Positions 1 to 8,864 of a DNA stretch of 64,000 nucleotides are shown in pieces (the first letter of the stretch is position 1; every line of letters begins with the position of its first letter). Made by a program: the position numbers and the translations under genes. Below the pieces are notes generated by a model. The model saw only the letters and a program-made list of their open reading frames with translations. It did not search any database and was not told the origin of the DNA. The stretch lies in the NCBI RefSeq assembly GCF_013184805.1, contig NZ_JAATNG010000002.1, positions 434,001-498,000 on the forward strand, given 5' to 3'. The stretch comes from Pseudoruegeria sp. HB172150. GTDB lineage: Bacteria > Pseudomonadota > Alphaproteobacteria > Rhodobacterales > Rhodobacteraceae.

Positions 1-170
1 ATGATAACCTCCTGCACCGTGTCGGGGCCGGTACCGGAACGGGCCAGCGCCGCCGAGATGGCGGTGGATCCCAGCGCCGTTGCGCCGTGGCCCGATAGCC
101 CACCCTGAAACGCGCCCATTGGCGTTCGCGCGCTGCCGGTTATGACGATCTGTTGCTCTGCGCTGTTCAT
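1..170 (-). CDS. Thiolase (acetyl-CoA C-acetyltransferase family), N-terminal part
   Basis: Reading the minus strand from an ATG at 170 gives 56 codons before the window edge. The N-terminus contains SARTPMGAFQGGLS, the typical opening of biosynthetic or degradative thiolases, which cleave or condense acyl-CoA thioesters. An AGGAGGAG ribosome binding site sits just upstream (about 171-179). The catalytic Cys and His lie outside the window, so only the family call is safe. The gene is divergent from the TetR gene at 268, with a 12 bp palindrome between them, so the two probably share control. Confidence 0.8.
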   Translation of the reverse strand, partial: MNSAEQQIVITGSARTPMGAFQGGLSGHGATALGSTAISAALARSGTGPDTVQEVI

Positions 171-216
171 GGCTCCTCCTCACCGCGCTGATAGGCCGGT
201 CATTGACGTACGATTT

Positions 217-228
217 TACTCATGAGTA
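217..228. promoter_or_regulatory. Perfect palindrome, candidate TetR operator
   Basis: TACTCATGAGTA is a perfect 12 bp palindrome in the 97 bp gap between the divergent thiolase gene and the TetR gene. A local autoregulatory operator is the usual arrangement for TetR regulators. That role is inferred from position and symmetry only. Confidence 0.4.
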
Positions 229-267
229 TAGAGGTTACGCAAAGGGAAAATTCCCGGGAGAGTCGCA

Positions 268-912
268 TTGGCGAAAGCATTGCCCCAGACGGCCGGATCG
301 CCCTGGCCCACGGCCGAGGACCGCGACCGTGTGCGCCTTCGCAAGAAAGAGGCGGTGCTGTCGGCCGCGGTACGGCTGTTCAACTCGAAAGGGTTCAATG
401 CAACCTCGCTAGACGACGTAGCGGAAGCCTTGCAGGTAACGAAGCCGACGATCTACCACTATTTCGCCAACAAGGACGAAATTCTGTTCGAGTGCGTCCG
501 GCGCGGACTTTGCAGCATCAACGATGCCGCAGCGCGGGTAGCGGCGCAGGGAGGCAGCGGCGCGGATCGGCTGCGTGCGCTGATGACCGACTACGCTAAG
601 GTGATGACCCAGGATTTCGGCATGTGTGTCACGCGCACTGCCGACAGCGAACTGTCTGCCGAGTCGCGCAGCCAGTTCCGGGCACTGAAGCGGCAGATTG
701 ACCTGACCGTGCGCCGGGTGGTTGAGGAGGGCGTGAAGGACGGGTCGCTGCACACGGCGGATGCGCGGCTGGCGACCTTTACCATGACCGGGGCATTGAA
801 CTGGATCGGCCGCTGGTACGATCCCGAGGGCGAGATGAGCGCCGAAGCTGTCGCTGCCGGGATTGTGAGCACACTGATGAACGGTCTCGCCGCAACCGGG
901 AAGGCCGCGTGA
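268..912 (+). CDS. TetR/AcrR family transcriptional regulator
   Basis: The 214-residue length is normal for TetR regulators. Residues about 46-67 form the helix-turn-helix (TSLDDVAEALQVTKPTIYHYF), followed by the typical YFANKDEI segment. The C-terminal half should be the ligand and dimer domain. The start is a TTG preceded by CGGGAG at 255-260; no in-frame ATG fits better. It heads an operon with a nitronate monooxygenase-like enzyme, a crotonase and a thiolase, and its stop overlaps the next start (TGATG). It probably represses its own operon and the divergent thiolase in response to an acyl-CoA or acid ligand (inference). Confidence 0.88.
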   Translation: MAKALPQTAGSPWPTAEDRDRVRLRKKEAVLSAAVRLFNSKGFNATSLDDVAEALQVTKPTIYHYFANKDEILFECVRRGLCSINDAAARVAAQGGSGADRLRALMTDYAKVMTQDFGMCVTRTADSELSAESRSQFRALKRQIDLTVRRVVEEGVKDGSLHTADARLATFTMTGALNWIGRWYDPEGEMSAEAVAAGIVSTLMNGLAATGKAA

Positions 913-1850
913 TGCCGCTGCCATCAGCGCTGTCCAGTCTGCGCCTGCCCGCTATCGCCGCACCAATGTTCCTGACTTCCGGCCCCGATCTCGTGGTCGA
1001 GGTGTGCCGTTCCGGTCTTGTCGGCACCTTTCCGGCATTGAACCAGCGCAGCACCGAAGGGCTTTCGGACTGGCTAAGCGAGATCGAGGAACGGCTTTCA
1101 GCGGGCACGCCCTATGGCGTGAATCTGATCGTGCACCGGTCGAACCCGCGGATGCAGGCCGATCTTGCGGAGGTGGTGCGCCACAAGGTGCCGCTGGTCA
1201 TCACATCGCTCGGTGCGGTGGCCGAGGTGGTGGATGCGGTGCATTCCTATGGCGGGCTGGTTTTTCACGACGTGATTTCACGTCGGCATGGCGAGAAGGC
1301 TGCGGCAGCTGGGGTAGACGGACTGATCGCCGTCTGCGCCGGTGCGGGCGGCCATGCCGGAGCGCTGTCTCCTTTTGCTCTGGTGCCGGAACTGCGGGAC
1401 GTATTTGACGGCACCGTTGTGCTCGGCGGTGCGATTTCGACCGGAGCACATATCGCGGCGGCGCGCATTATGGGGGCGGACATGGCCTATCTTGGCACTC
1501 GGTTCATCGCGACGGCCGAAGCGATGGTGCCGGAAGAATACAAGGCGATGATTGTCGAAACCCATGCGTCCGATATCCTTTACACGCCGAACATCTCTGG
1601 CGTGCATGCGAATTTCATGCGGCCGAGCATGGTGGCGGCGGGGCTCGACCCTGACAACCTGCCGCCGCATGCGGTGCTGGACATGGCGAACGAGGCGAAG
1701 GCATGGAAGACGGTGTGGTCTGCCGGGCAAGGCGTGGGCTCGATCCGGGACCTGCCTGGCGCGGCTGAGCTGTGCGCGCGCCTTATCGATGAGTACCGGG
1801 AAGCGGTGCTGGAAATGTGCGGCGATTCCTTTGTGCGGGTACCATTGTGA
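912..1850 (+). CDS. Nitronate monooxygenase-like FMN oxidoreductase (NPD family)
   Basis: The 312-residue TIM-barrel flavoprotein belongs to the 2-nitropropane dioxygenase/enoyl-reductase-like family. It has the PI.APM-type start (IAAPMF, 15-20), the phosphate-binding AGAGGHAG at 143-150 with His148 in the catalytic position, and LGGAIST/GADMAYLGTRF in the C-terminal half. ATG 912 overlaps the TetR stop by one base, with GGGAAGG upstream. In acyl-CoA degradation clusters such proteins can act as flavin oxidoreductases on CoA or ring intermediates; one in actinobacterial steroid degradation is IpdC. A role in nitroalkane oxidation is not implied by the neighbours. Substrate unknown. Confidence 0.82.
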   Translation: MPLPSALSSLRLPAIAAPMFLTSGPDLVVEVCRSGLVGTFPALNQRSTEGLSDWLSEIEERLSAGTPYGVNLIVHRSNPRMQADLAEVVRHKVPLVITSLGAVAEVVDAVHSYGGLVFHDVISRRHGEKAAAAGVDGLIAVCAGAGGHAGALSPFALVPELRDVFDGTVVLGGAISTGAHIAAARIMGADMAYLGTRFIATAEAMVPEEYKAMIVETHASDILYTPNISGVHANFMRPSMVAAGLDPDNLPPHAVLDMANEAKAWKTVWSAGQGVGSIRDLPGAAELCARLIDEYREAVLEMCGDSFVRVPL

Positions 1851-2629
1851 GCGATCTGGTCCTTTACGAGGCGGCTGACGGCATCGCCCGCATACGGTTC
1901 AACCGCGCCGGAGCGCTGAACGCGCTCGACGTGGAGTTGACTGAGGCCTTTCTGCTGGCAGCGCGGCGGGCGGTAGAAGATCCAAAAAACCGCGTAATCG
2001 TGGTGAGCGGCACCGGACAGGCGTTCATGGCGGGTGGCGATCTTGGCTATTTCCGCCATGCCGCGGATCCGTGCGCGGCGCTGGTCGCGGTGATCGAGCC
2101 GGCGCATGGGGCGCTGAAGCTGCTGGCGGCGTCGCCTGCCATCGTGATCGCGTCGGTTCAGGGCGCAGCCGCCGGGGCTGGAATGTCGATCGCGCTGGGC
2201 GCGGATCTGTGCGTCGCGGCGGAGGACCTGTCGATGAGCTTTGCCTATCCGCGGGTAGGCGGGCCGGGGGACTGCGGCGGCACATGGGCGCTGCCGAGGC
2301 TGGTTGGCCTGCGCCGCGCGATGGAGATTGCATTACTGTCGGACAGGCTGGATGCGGCGACGTGCCTGGAGCTGGGCCTTGTGACGCGGGTGGTCACAGT
2401 CGAGGCGCTGGACGAGGAGACTGATCGGCTGGCCCGCCGGATCGCCGCCGGGCCCCCGCTGGCGCAGGGGCGGCTGAAGTCACTGTTGCGTACGGCACTG
2501 GATACACCTTACGACGCGCAGCTCGACGCCGAAGCAGCGGCGTTTGCCGAGTGCGCCGCGACCGAGGATTTCCGCGAGGCGGTAGCGGCGTTTTTTGACA
2601 AACGGCGCCCACAATTCATCGGCTGCTGA
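1847..2629 (+). CDS. Enoyl-CoA hydratase/isomerase family protein
   Basis: A 260-residue crotonase-fold enzyme starting at a GTG that overlaps the previous stop (GTGA). The oxyanion-hole segments FMAGGDLG (60-67) and GAAAGAGM (107-113) are present. The hydratase Glu of the PEI segment is Arg here (YPRVGG), while Asp142 in GDCGGTW sits where PaaG-like isomerases carry their acid. The enzyme is therefore more likely an isomerase or ring-opening hydrolase type than a plain hydratase (inference). It is translationally coupled to the flavoprotein gene and followed by a thiolase. Confidence 0.85.
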   Translation: MSDLVLYEAADGIARIRFNRAGALNALDVELTEAFLLAARRAVEDPKNRVIVVSGTGQAFMAGGDLGYFRHAADPCAALVAVIEPAHGALKLLAASPAIVIASVQGAAAGAGMSIALGADLCVAAEDLSMSFAYPRVGGPGDCGGTWALPRLVGLRRAMEIALLSDRLDAATCLELGLVTRVVTVEALDEETDRLARRIAAGPPLAQGRLKSLLRTALDTPYDAQLDAEAAAFAECAATEDFREAVAAFFDKRRPQFIGC

Positions 2630-2650
2630 CGACCAACCCGGGAGGATACT

Positions 2651-3784
2651 ATGCAAGACGCCTACATTGCCGGTTACGTTCGCACGCCCTTCACCTTCGC
2701 GCACAAAGGGGCGCTGGCGGAGGTTCGGCCGGACGACCTTGGAGCGCATGTGATCCGGGCGTTGCTGGAACGGACCGGTGTTCCCGGCGGTGAGATCGAG
2801 GACGTCATCTGGGGCTGCGCCTTTCCCGAGGTGGAACAAGGCCTGAACATCGGGCGGATTGTCGGGATGCTGGCGGGTCTGCCGGAAACGGTGGCGGGCG
2901 CAACAGTGAACCGCTGGTGCGGATCGTCGATCCAGGCGGTTCAGATGGCGACGGGCATGATGCTGATGGGGGCCGGCGAGGCGTTCATCGCCGGCGGTAC
3001 CGAAAGCATGTCGCGTGTTCCGATGATGGGTTTCAATACCTCGCCCCACCCAAGCTGGAGCCAGCAGGATCGGGACGATTACATGAATGTCGGGCTGACG
3101 GCCGAACGGGTGGCGCGGGAACATGGCGTCAGCCGCGAGGAGCAGGATGCCTTTGCCTTTGCCAGCCATTCAAAGGCGCGGGCGGCGCAGCTGGATAGGC
3201 GGCTGGCCAGCGAGATCGCACCCTACGAAATCGTAGATGGTACCGTGGCCAATGACGGTTGCGTGCGCGAGACCAGCCTGGAGAAATTGGCGAGCCTGAA
3301 GACGGTGTTTCTGGAGGACGGGACGGTGACGGCCGGTTCGTCCTCGCCCATGACGGACGGGGCGACCGCGGTGCTTGTCTGCAGCGAGGGGTTCGCGAAG
3401 CGTCATGGATTGACGCCGATGGCGCGGGTCCGGAGCTTCGCGGTTTCAGGCTGCGCGCCGGGGGTGATGGGGCTGGGGCCCATTGACAGTTCACGCAAGG
3501 CACTGGCGCGCGCGGGGCTGGACATCGGGGACATCGACATTGTCGAGATGAATGAGGCTTTCGCCTCTCAGGCGGAGGCCTGCCGCCGGGCTTTGGAGAT
3601 TGACCCGGCCAAACTGAACATCGACGGTGGCGCGCTGGCACTGGGCCATCCGCTGGGAGCTACAGGCTCGCGTCTGGTCGGCAAGGCGGCGACACTGCTG
3701 CAGCGGGAGGGCGGCCGATACGCACTGGCGACCCAGTGCATCGGCGGCGGCATGGGGATCGCGATGGTGCTCGAGGCCGCCTGA
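2651..3784 (+). CDS. Acetyl-CoA acyltransferase (thiolase)
   Basis: A full thiolase of 377 residues. The nucleophile is Cys90 in NRWCGSS, the NEAFAS segment is present, His333 lies in GHPLGATG and the second active-site Cys363 in QCIGGGMG. It should perform the last thiolytic step of a beta-oxidation-like pathway, releasing acetyl-CoA or a similar fragment. A GGGAGG ribosome binding site precedes the ATG. It closes the tetR-flavoprotein-crotonase operon and is a FadA/PaaJ-type enzyme. Confidence 0.93.
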   Translation: MQDAYIAGYVRTPFTFAHKGALAEVRPDDLGAHVIRALLERTGVPGGEIEDVIWGCAFPEVEQGLNIGRIVGMLAGLPETVAGATVNRWCGSSIQAVQMATGMMLMGAGEAFIAGGTESMSRVPMMGFNTSPHPSWSQQDRDDYMNVGLTAERVAREHGVSREEQDAFAFASHSKARAAQLDRRLASEIAPYEIVDGTVANDGCVRETSLEKLASLKTVFLEDGTVTAGSSSPMTDGATAVLVCSEGFAKRHGLTPMARVRSFAVSGCAPGVMGLGPIDSSRKALARAGLDIGDIDIVEMNEAFASQAEACRRALEIDPAKLNIDGGALALGHPLGATGSRLVGKAATLLQREGGRYALATQCIGGGMGIAMVLEAA

Positions 3785-4126
3785 CCAGATTTCTGGCCTG
3801 TCTAGAAACCTCATCTGTGGACCTGGCCACTCCGCGACCTGTCAGCCGCGGGGCGGTTGAGCGTGCTCTCTCATCTATAATATGTCCTACAATATGGAAC
3901 TTATTTCATAAGCGGTCGGAAATGTCGATGTTAAGCAGCTCGATTTCGCATCCATAAACTATTGAGTATTGACACAATTAGGAAATCGCTTCATCCATAG
4001 AGTCGGCCCGTACGCATTCCATCATTCCACATCTTGGGACAAGCTGGCCGTACTGTCCCGGCCCGGAGTTCAGCCGCTCCAGATGCGCGCGGGCAGAGCA
4101 AACGGACTGGAGGGGAGGCCAGCATC
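3785..4126. other. Intergenic promoter region between thiolase and SDR-liv operon
   Basis: This 342 bp holds no convincing gene. A small inverted repeat (CCAGATTTCTGG, about 3784-3795) follows the thiolase stop. The central part is AT-richer than its surroundings, contains the RTCC...GGA-type box at 3884-3899 and a TTGACA at about 3969-3974, and ends with a strong GGGGAGG ribosome binding site at 4112-4118. It probably carries the promoter of the downstream importer operon. Confidence 0.6.
3884..3899. promoter_or_regulatory. Regulon box 1 (RTCC-N8-GGA palindrome)
   Basis: GTCCTACAATATGGAA. The same imperfect palindrome appears upstream of the other catabolic operons (12470, 12590, 14753, 20839, 20999). 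It lies about 230 bp before the SDR-liv operon, inside the AT-rich promoter zone. Confidence 0.5.
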
Positions 4127-4927
4127 GTGACAGACATGTCGCCAGCCGACAGGCTGACATCCTACGCAGCCACCGAGATGTTCTCGCTCGCCGGAAAGAC
4201 GGTTCTCGTCACCGGAGCTTCCTCTGGCATGGGCGAGGCGCTGGCATTGACGATGGCGGCGGCTGGGGCGGCGAAGGTCATCATCGTGGCGCGCCGGAAG
4301 GAGCGGCTAGATGCGCTGGCCGCGGCGCATTCCGCATTTGTGCCGATCGCCTGCGACCTGATTTCCGAAACCGCCCGGTCCGAACTGATCGAGGAGGTTC
4401 ACGGCCACGGCCGGGTCGATGTGCTGATCAATACAGCGGGAATGATCGCAGATGTCGTTCCCGGCGAGGACGAGACGCGCGAGAACATCGAGCGGACCAT
4501 GCAGCTGAACCTGATCGCGCCATTCGAGATGTGCCAGGCGGTAGCGCCCCAAATGCGGGAAGCCGGGTCGGGGGCAATCATCAACGTGGCCTCGATCAGC
4601 GGTGTGGTCGGCGTCGGGCGTATTCCGCAGGCTTCCTACGTCGCGTCGAAATCAGGGCTGGTCGGCCTTACCCGCGAGCTCGCGGCGCAATGGGGGCGCT
4701 GGGGCATCCGGGTCAACTCCATCGCCGCGGGGTATTTCATGAGCGACCTGACGGTCGACATGTTCGCCTCTCCGAAAATGGCCGAATGGCAGCGGAGTCG
4801 GCAGCCGATGAACTTCCGGGGTGAGCCGAGCGACTTTGCCGGGACCGCGCTGCTGCTGGCCAGCGACGCGGGACGCTTCATCACCGGGCAGGCCATTGCC
4901 GTAGACGGGGGATGGACCGCGATCTGA
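4127..4927 (+). CDS. SDR family NAD(P)-dependent oxidoreductase
   Basis: A classical short-chain dehydrogenase of 266 residues. The cofactor motif TGASSGMG is at 29-36, NTAG at 102-105 and the catalytic Tyr171/Lys175 in YVASK. The C-terminus IAVDGGWTAI is typical of the FabG-like group. The GTG at 4127 is chosen because GGGGAGG lies 8 bases upstream; ATG 4136 is an alternative. The likely reaction is oxidation of a hydroxyl or 3-hydroxyacyl group. It is the first gene of the operon that continues with a Liv-type importer, so it probably acts on the imported compound or its CoA ester. Confidence 0.88.
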   Translation: MTDMSPADRLTSYAATEMFSLAGKTVLVTGASSGMGEALALTMAAAGAAKVIIVARRKERLDALAAAHSAFVPIACDLISETARSELIEEVHGHGRVDVLINTAGMIADVVPGEDETRENIERTMQLNLIAPFEMCQAVAPQMREAGSGAIINVASISGVVGVGRIPQASYVASKSGLVGLTRELAAQWGRWGIRVNSIAAGYFMSDLTVDMFASPKMAEWQRSRQPMNFRGEPSDFAGTALLLASDAGRFITGQAIAVDGGWTAI

Positions 4928-5004
4928 CTTCACCGGGTTCAGGCAAGCGGCGGGATACAACGCCGGACGGACCGAACTAGCTAGCATTAGGGAGGAAATT
5001 GAGA

Positions 5005-6189
5005 ATGCAGAAAGCCAAACAGTCCGGCCGGGCAGGGTTCATGGCCGCAGCCGTACTTGCCCTGACCGCGGCCGCTGCAGCGGCGCAGGACCCGTACCGC
5101 ATCGGCATGTCCATCGACCTGACCGGTCCGATCAGTTTCAACGGCAAGATCGCCGCTGCAGGGCTGGAAACCTATGTCGACAAGCTGAACGCCGAGGGTG
5201 GCGTCAACGGCCGGCAAGTCGAGCTGACCGTGGCCGACGACGCGTCGGACCTTGCCAAGGGCAAGGCAAATACCCAGCGCTTTGCCGATAACGGCTCACT
5301 GGCTGCTTTCGGTTTCATCCTGACATCCGTCAGCGCGGCGGTGGCACCGCAGGCGGCGGAAGACGAGATACCCATCGTCGGCCTGGGCGGGCTGGAAGAG
5401 CTCCTTAACCCGCCGCAGCCCTATTACTTTTCCTATGAACTGACGGCAGCCGACCTGTCTTTGCCGATTTTGCAGTTCATCGAGCAGCACGCCGCCGAGA
5501 ATGGCATCGAAACGCCGCGCGTCGCCATCCTCGTCGTGGACGTGCCGTCGAACCACCAGGTGGCGGAACGAGCCGCCGCAGAGATCGAGAAACGCGGCTG
5601 GACGGTCGCAGAGACCCAGTATTTCGCCATCTCTCCCACCGACATAACTTCGCAGGCGGCGGCAATTCGGGCGTCGAAGCCGGACTACGTGCTGATGAGC
5701 CATAACGATGCCGGCGCGCTCGTCGGGGTCAAGGGGCTGCGGCGGCAGGGCATTTCCGTGCCGGTGATAAACCAGTGGGCCGGGTCGGCGGATGCGACCA
5801 TCGAGCAGCTGGGTGAGGGCTATTATGCCTTCCGCACGTTCGTCGGCCCCGCCGAGGAAGGCAATCCCGCCATCGAGGAGATGCGCGCCGCGGCCGAGGA
5901 ACACGGCTATTCCGGTGACATGACGAACTCTTACTTCACGCAAGGCTATGTCGGCGGGATGATCCTGGAGAAGGCGCTGATGGAGTGCGGCGCGGATTGC
6001 GCCAGTGGCGCGGAGTTCGCCGCCGCGCTGGAGAAGGTCGGCGAGATCGACACCGGTGGTATGGCCGGGCCGCTGGCGATCAATGCCGACACGCACGAGG
6101 CGGTGAAATCCGTCCGCTTCTATACCTGGGATGACGCCGAGGGTGGTGTCGTCGCGGTGACTGACTGGATCGGCAAAGGCACGGAATAA
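5005..6189 (+). CDS. Liv-type ABC transporter substrate-binding protein (first system)
   Basis: A periplasmic type-I binding protein of 394 residues with a Sec signal peptide (KAKQSGR, then a hydrophobic Ala-rich core, cleavage near residue 27) and the mature start DPYRIGMSIDLTGP typical of LivK-like proteins. It captures the substrate for the permeases and ATPases that follow. ATG 5005 is preferred over TTG 4999 because of GGAGG at 4991-4995. Its neighbours suggest an aromatic or branched carboxylate rather than an amino acid. No strong hairpin follows this binding-protein gene, unlike the other three in the window. Confidence 0.92.
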   Translation: MQKAKQSGRAGFMAAAVLALTAAAAAAQDPYRIGMSIDLTGPISFNGKIAAAGLETYVDKLNAEGGVNGRQVELTVADDASDLAKGKANTQRFADNGSLAAFGFILTSVSAAVAPQAAEDEIPIVGLGGLEELLNPPQPYYFSYELTAADLSLPILQFIEQHAAENGIETPRVAILVVDVPSNHQVAERAAAEIEKRGWTVAETQYFAISPTDITSQAAAIRASKPDYVLMSHNDAGALVGVKGLRRQGISVPVINQWAGSADATIEQLGEGYYAFRTFVGPAEEGNPAIEEMRAAAEEHGYSGDMTNSYFTQGYVGGMILEKALMECGADCASGAEFAAALEKVGEIDTGGMAGPLAINADTHEAVKSVRFYTWDDAEGGVVAVTDWIGKGTE

Positions 6190-6223
6190 CCGGGTCCTTC
6201 GAACGGAGAGAAGGAGGCGCCAG

Positions 6224-7090
6224 ATGGATATCCTGGTCGGTACGCTCTTGCTGGCGTCGATGTACGCGCTGGTGGCCTTCGCTTGGGTGCTGATGTTCAA
6301 GACGACGGGCATTCTGAACCTGGCCACTGGTGCCCATCTGGCAATCGGCGCCTATCTCTTCGACACCTTCGCGACCCGTTGGGAGCTGCCTTGGGCGATA
6401 ACGATCGCGGGCTGGCTGGTCAGCGGCCTTGCGATCGCCTGGGTGACACAGATGGGGCTGTTCCGCCGGCTGGCGGGACAGCCCGAATTCGTGCTGGTCA
6501 TCGCGACGTTGGGGCTTGCCAGCCTGCTAAAGGGCGTGCAGTCGCTGACTTGGGGGACCGACAGTCGCCTGATCCGCGAGCCATTTCGCGACGAGTTCTA
6601 CTTCCTGCCCGGAGACGCGGTGATTTCCGCATATGGGATCGCCACCATCGGGGTGGCGGTGGTGGTGTTCGTCGCGTCCGGCATCTTCTTTTCCCGCACC
6701 AAGATCGGTGTTGAGATGCGGGTGACCGCGGAACACGCGATCCTTGCGGCACAGAGCGGCATCCGCGTCGACCGGATCTACATCATCGGCTGGTGGATTG
6801 CGTTCAGCATCGCGTCGCTGGCGGGCATCCTGTACGCCTATAACACCGCACTGTCGCCGAACATGGGGGATGCGCTGGGTCTGCGAGGCATCGCGCCGGC
6901 GCTGGTGGGCGGGCTGGATTCAATCCGCGGGGTCATTCCCGGAGCGCTGATCGTCGCGTTCGCCGAGGTCGTCGGCGTGCGCCTGCTCGGCGGACAGATG
7001 CAGGACGTGACCGCGTGGATCGTCATCCTCGCCGTGCTGCTGATCAAGCCGAACGGGCTGTTCGGGTCCGCCTCTGTGAACCGGGTCTGA
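6224..7090 (+). CDS. Branched-chain-type ABC transporter permease LivH-like (first system)
   Basis: A 288-residue inner-membrane protein with multiple hydrophobic helices and the LivH signature GILNLATGAHLAIGAY near the N-terminus. The C-terminal LRGIAPALVGGLDSIRGVIPGA segment is typical of the cytoplasmic loop that contacts the ATPase. AGAAGGAGG precedes the ATG. It pairs with the LivM-like permease whose start overlaps its stop (TGATG). Confidence 0.93.
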   Translation: MDILVGTLLLASMYALVAFAWVLMFKTTGILNLATGAHLAIGAYLFDTFATRWELPWAITIAGWLVSGLAIAWVTQMGLFRRLAGQPEFVLVIATLGLASLLKGVQSLTWGTDSRLIREPFRDEFYFLPGDAVISAYGIATIGVAVVVFVASGIFFSRTKIGVEMRVTAEHAILAAQSGIRVDRIYIIGWWIAFSIASLAGILYAYNTALSPNMGDALGLRGIAPALVGGLDSIRGVIPGALIVAFAEVVGVRLLGGQMQDVTAWIVILAVLLIKPNGLFGSASVNRV

Positions 7091-8127
7091 TGACCACGAC
7101 GACAGAGATCGACCGGCCGCGAACGCCGCCACGGGCTATCGGCCTTGCCAAGACTGGGCTGGTGCTGGCAGCGGCGCTGGCCCTGCCGCTGATGCTGCAG
7201 CGATATCAGCTTGGCCTTGTCAGCAACGCGATGATCCTGGCGCTGGGCGCCATCGCACTGAACGTGGTGATGGGGTTGGCAGGGCTGGTTTCGGCCGGAA
7301 ACGCGGCGCTGTTCGCGGTGGGTGCTTATGGCGCGGCCACCTGCGCTGTGTTCCTCGGGCTGCCGTTTCCGCTGACACTTCTTGTCTGTGCCGCGCTCGG
7401 TGCGTTGGTGGGTCTGCTTGTCGGGCTGCCAGCATTGCGGGTCAGGGGGATCTACCTGGCCATCGCGACGCTGGCACTGCACTACGTTGTGATCTTTGTG
7501 CTCAGCCGATACCAGGCCGGTACGGTAGGGCCGATGGGCTTTGTCCTGCCGAAGGCGAACCTTTTCGGGTTTGTGCTGAACGAGGAATGGAAGTGGTACT
7601 ATCTCATCCTCGTTTCGCTGGTCCTGTGCTTTGTCGCTGTCAACAACATCAAGGCGTCGCGCATTGGCCGCGCGTGGATGCTGTTGAGGGATTCGCCCAT
7701 CGCGGCCGCCAGCCAAGGCATCGCTGTGTCGCGCTACAAGCTGCTGGCCTTCGTCTTTTCTTCGGCCATCATCGGCTTTTCCGGCGGGCTTCATGCCTAT
7801 TACCACAGCAACGTCTACATCGAGGCATTCCCGCTGGAATTGGCGATCCAGGTCATTGCGATGATCGTGATCGGTGGCTGGGGCTCGACCGGGGGCGCAA
7901 TCGCTGGGGCATTCTTCATCTCGCTTCTGCCGACTGCATTGTCGCTGCTGCTGTCCGTGCTGCCGCGCAATGCGGCCGCAACTGAGTTCCTGGCGCGCAA
8001 TGTCGGGGACGTGCAGCTGATCGTCTATGGCGGGTTGATCATCGGCTTTCTCGTGCTGGAGCCGGACGGGCTGGCCGGGCTGTGGAAACGGTGGGAGAAA
8101 CGGCTGCTGCGAGGGTTGGGCACATGA
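7090..8127 (+). CDS. Branched-chain-type ABC transporter permease LivM-like (first system)
   Basis: A 345-residue permease with many transmembrane segments and the LivM-type features NVVMGLAGLVSAGNAALFAVGAYG and VIGGWGSTGGAIAGAFF. ATG 7090 overlaps the livH stop by one base. The first about 20 residues are hydrophilic and precede the first helix. It forms the translocation channel with the preceding protein. Confidence 0.93.
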   Translation: MTTTTEIDRPRTPPRAIGLAKTGLVLAAALALPLMLQRYQLGLVSNAMILALGAIALNVVMGLAGLVSAGNAALFAVGAYGAATCAVFLGLPFPLTLLVCAALGALVGLLVGLPALRVRGIYLAIATLALHYVVIFVLSRYQAGTVGPMGFVLPKANLFGFVLNEEWKWYYLILVSLVLCFVAVNNIKASRIGRAWMLLRDSPIAAASQGIAVSRYKLLAFVFSSAIIGFSGGLHAYYHSNVYIEAFPLELAIQVIAMIVIGGWGSTGGAIAGAFFISLLPTALSLLLSVLPRNAAATEFLARNVGDVQLIVYGGLIIGFLVLEPDGLAGLWKRWEKRLLRGLGT

Positions 8128-8864
8128 GCGCGATCCTTGAGGTCGAGAATCTACACGTAAAGTATAAGGGCTTGGCGACGGCAGTGTCTGACGTTTCCCT
8201 CGTCGTCAACGAGGGTGAGGCCACCATTGTCATCGGTGCGAATGGGGCCGGAAAGACGTCGCTTCTGCGTGGGATCGCGGGGTTCTGGCGGACGGAAACG
8301 GGGACCGTGTCGGAAGGGCGTATCCGGTTCGAGGGGCGCGACATCACCCGCCAGTCGCCGATTGATATCGCGCGCGGCGGCATTGCGATGGTACCGGAAA
8401 CGACGAAGATCTTTGCCACCGCCAGTGTCCGCGACAACCTGTATTCAGTCCCCCGGTTGGGGTCGCATCACGACTACCGTGTGCGGCTCGACACCGTGAT
8501 GGACCTGTTCCCGATCCTGCGCGAACGGCTGTCGCAGCAGGCGGGCTACCTTAGCGGTGGCGAACGCCAGATGCTTGGGCTGGCGCGGGCGTTGCTTCTG
8601 AATCCGCGGCTTCTGCTGATCGACGAGGCAACACTGGGTCTCGCGCCCATCGCGGTGGACGCGGTGTTCAACCGGCTGGAGCATATCATCGCCGAGCTGC
8701 GCACGACCGTCCTGCTGGTGGAGCAAAACATCGGAGCCGCGATGCGGATCGCGCAGAAGGTCCACGTGATGGAGACAGGGCGGCTGACCTTCAGCGGTAC
8801 AAAGGAGTCGCTGCTGGCGTCCGGCATTGTCGAGGAAAGCTACCTGGGACGGCGGGCATCATGA
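8124..8864 (+). CDS. ABC transporter ATP-binding protein LivF-like (first system)
   Basis: A 246-residue ATPase with Walker A GANGAGKTS, signature LSGGERQ and Walker B LLLIDEATLGLAP. It matches the LivF subgroup in length and in the ATLGLAP segment. The start overlaps the livM stop as ATGA. It powers the importer together with the following LivG-like subunit; here livF precedes livG, the reverse of the second system in this window. Confidence 0.93.
   Translation: MSAILEVENLHVKYKGLATAVSDVSLVVNEGEATIVIGANGAGKTSLLRGIAGFWRTETGTVSEGRIRFEGRDITRQSPIDIARGGIAMVPETTKIFATASVRDNLYSVPRLGSHHDYRVRLDTVMDLFPILRERLSQQAGYLSGGERQMLGLARALLLNPRLLLIDEATLGLAPIAVDAVFNRLEHIIAELRTTVLLVEQNIGAAMRIAQKVHVMETGRLTFSGTKESLLASGIVEESYLGRRAS

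Noticed and set aside
912-3784. Assignment of tetR-NPD-crotonase-thiolase to the KstR2/IpdC steroid ring pathway
   Set aside because: The layout is reminiscent, but the flavoprotein is shorter and differs from IpdC, and no IpdA/IpdB genes are in the window, so only a general acyl-CoA role is claimed.
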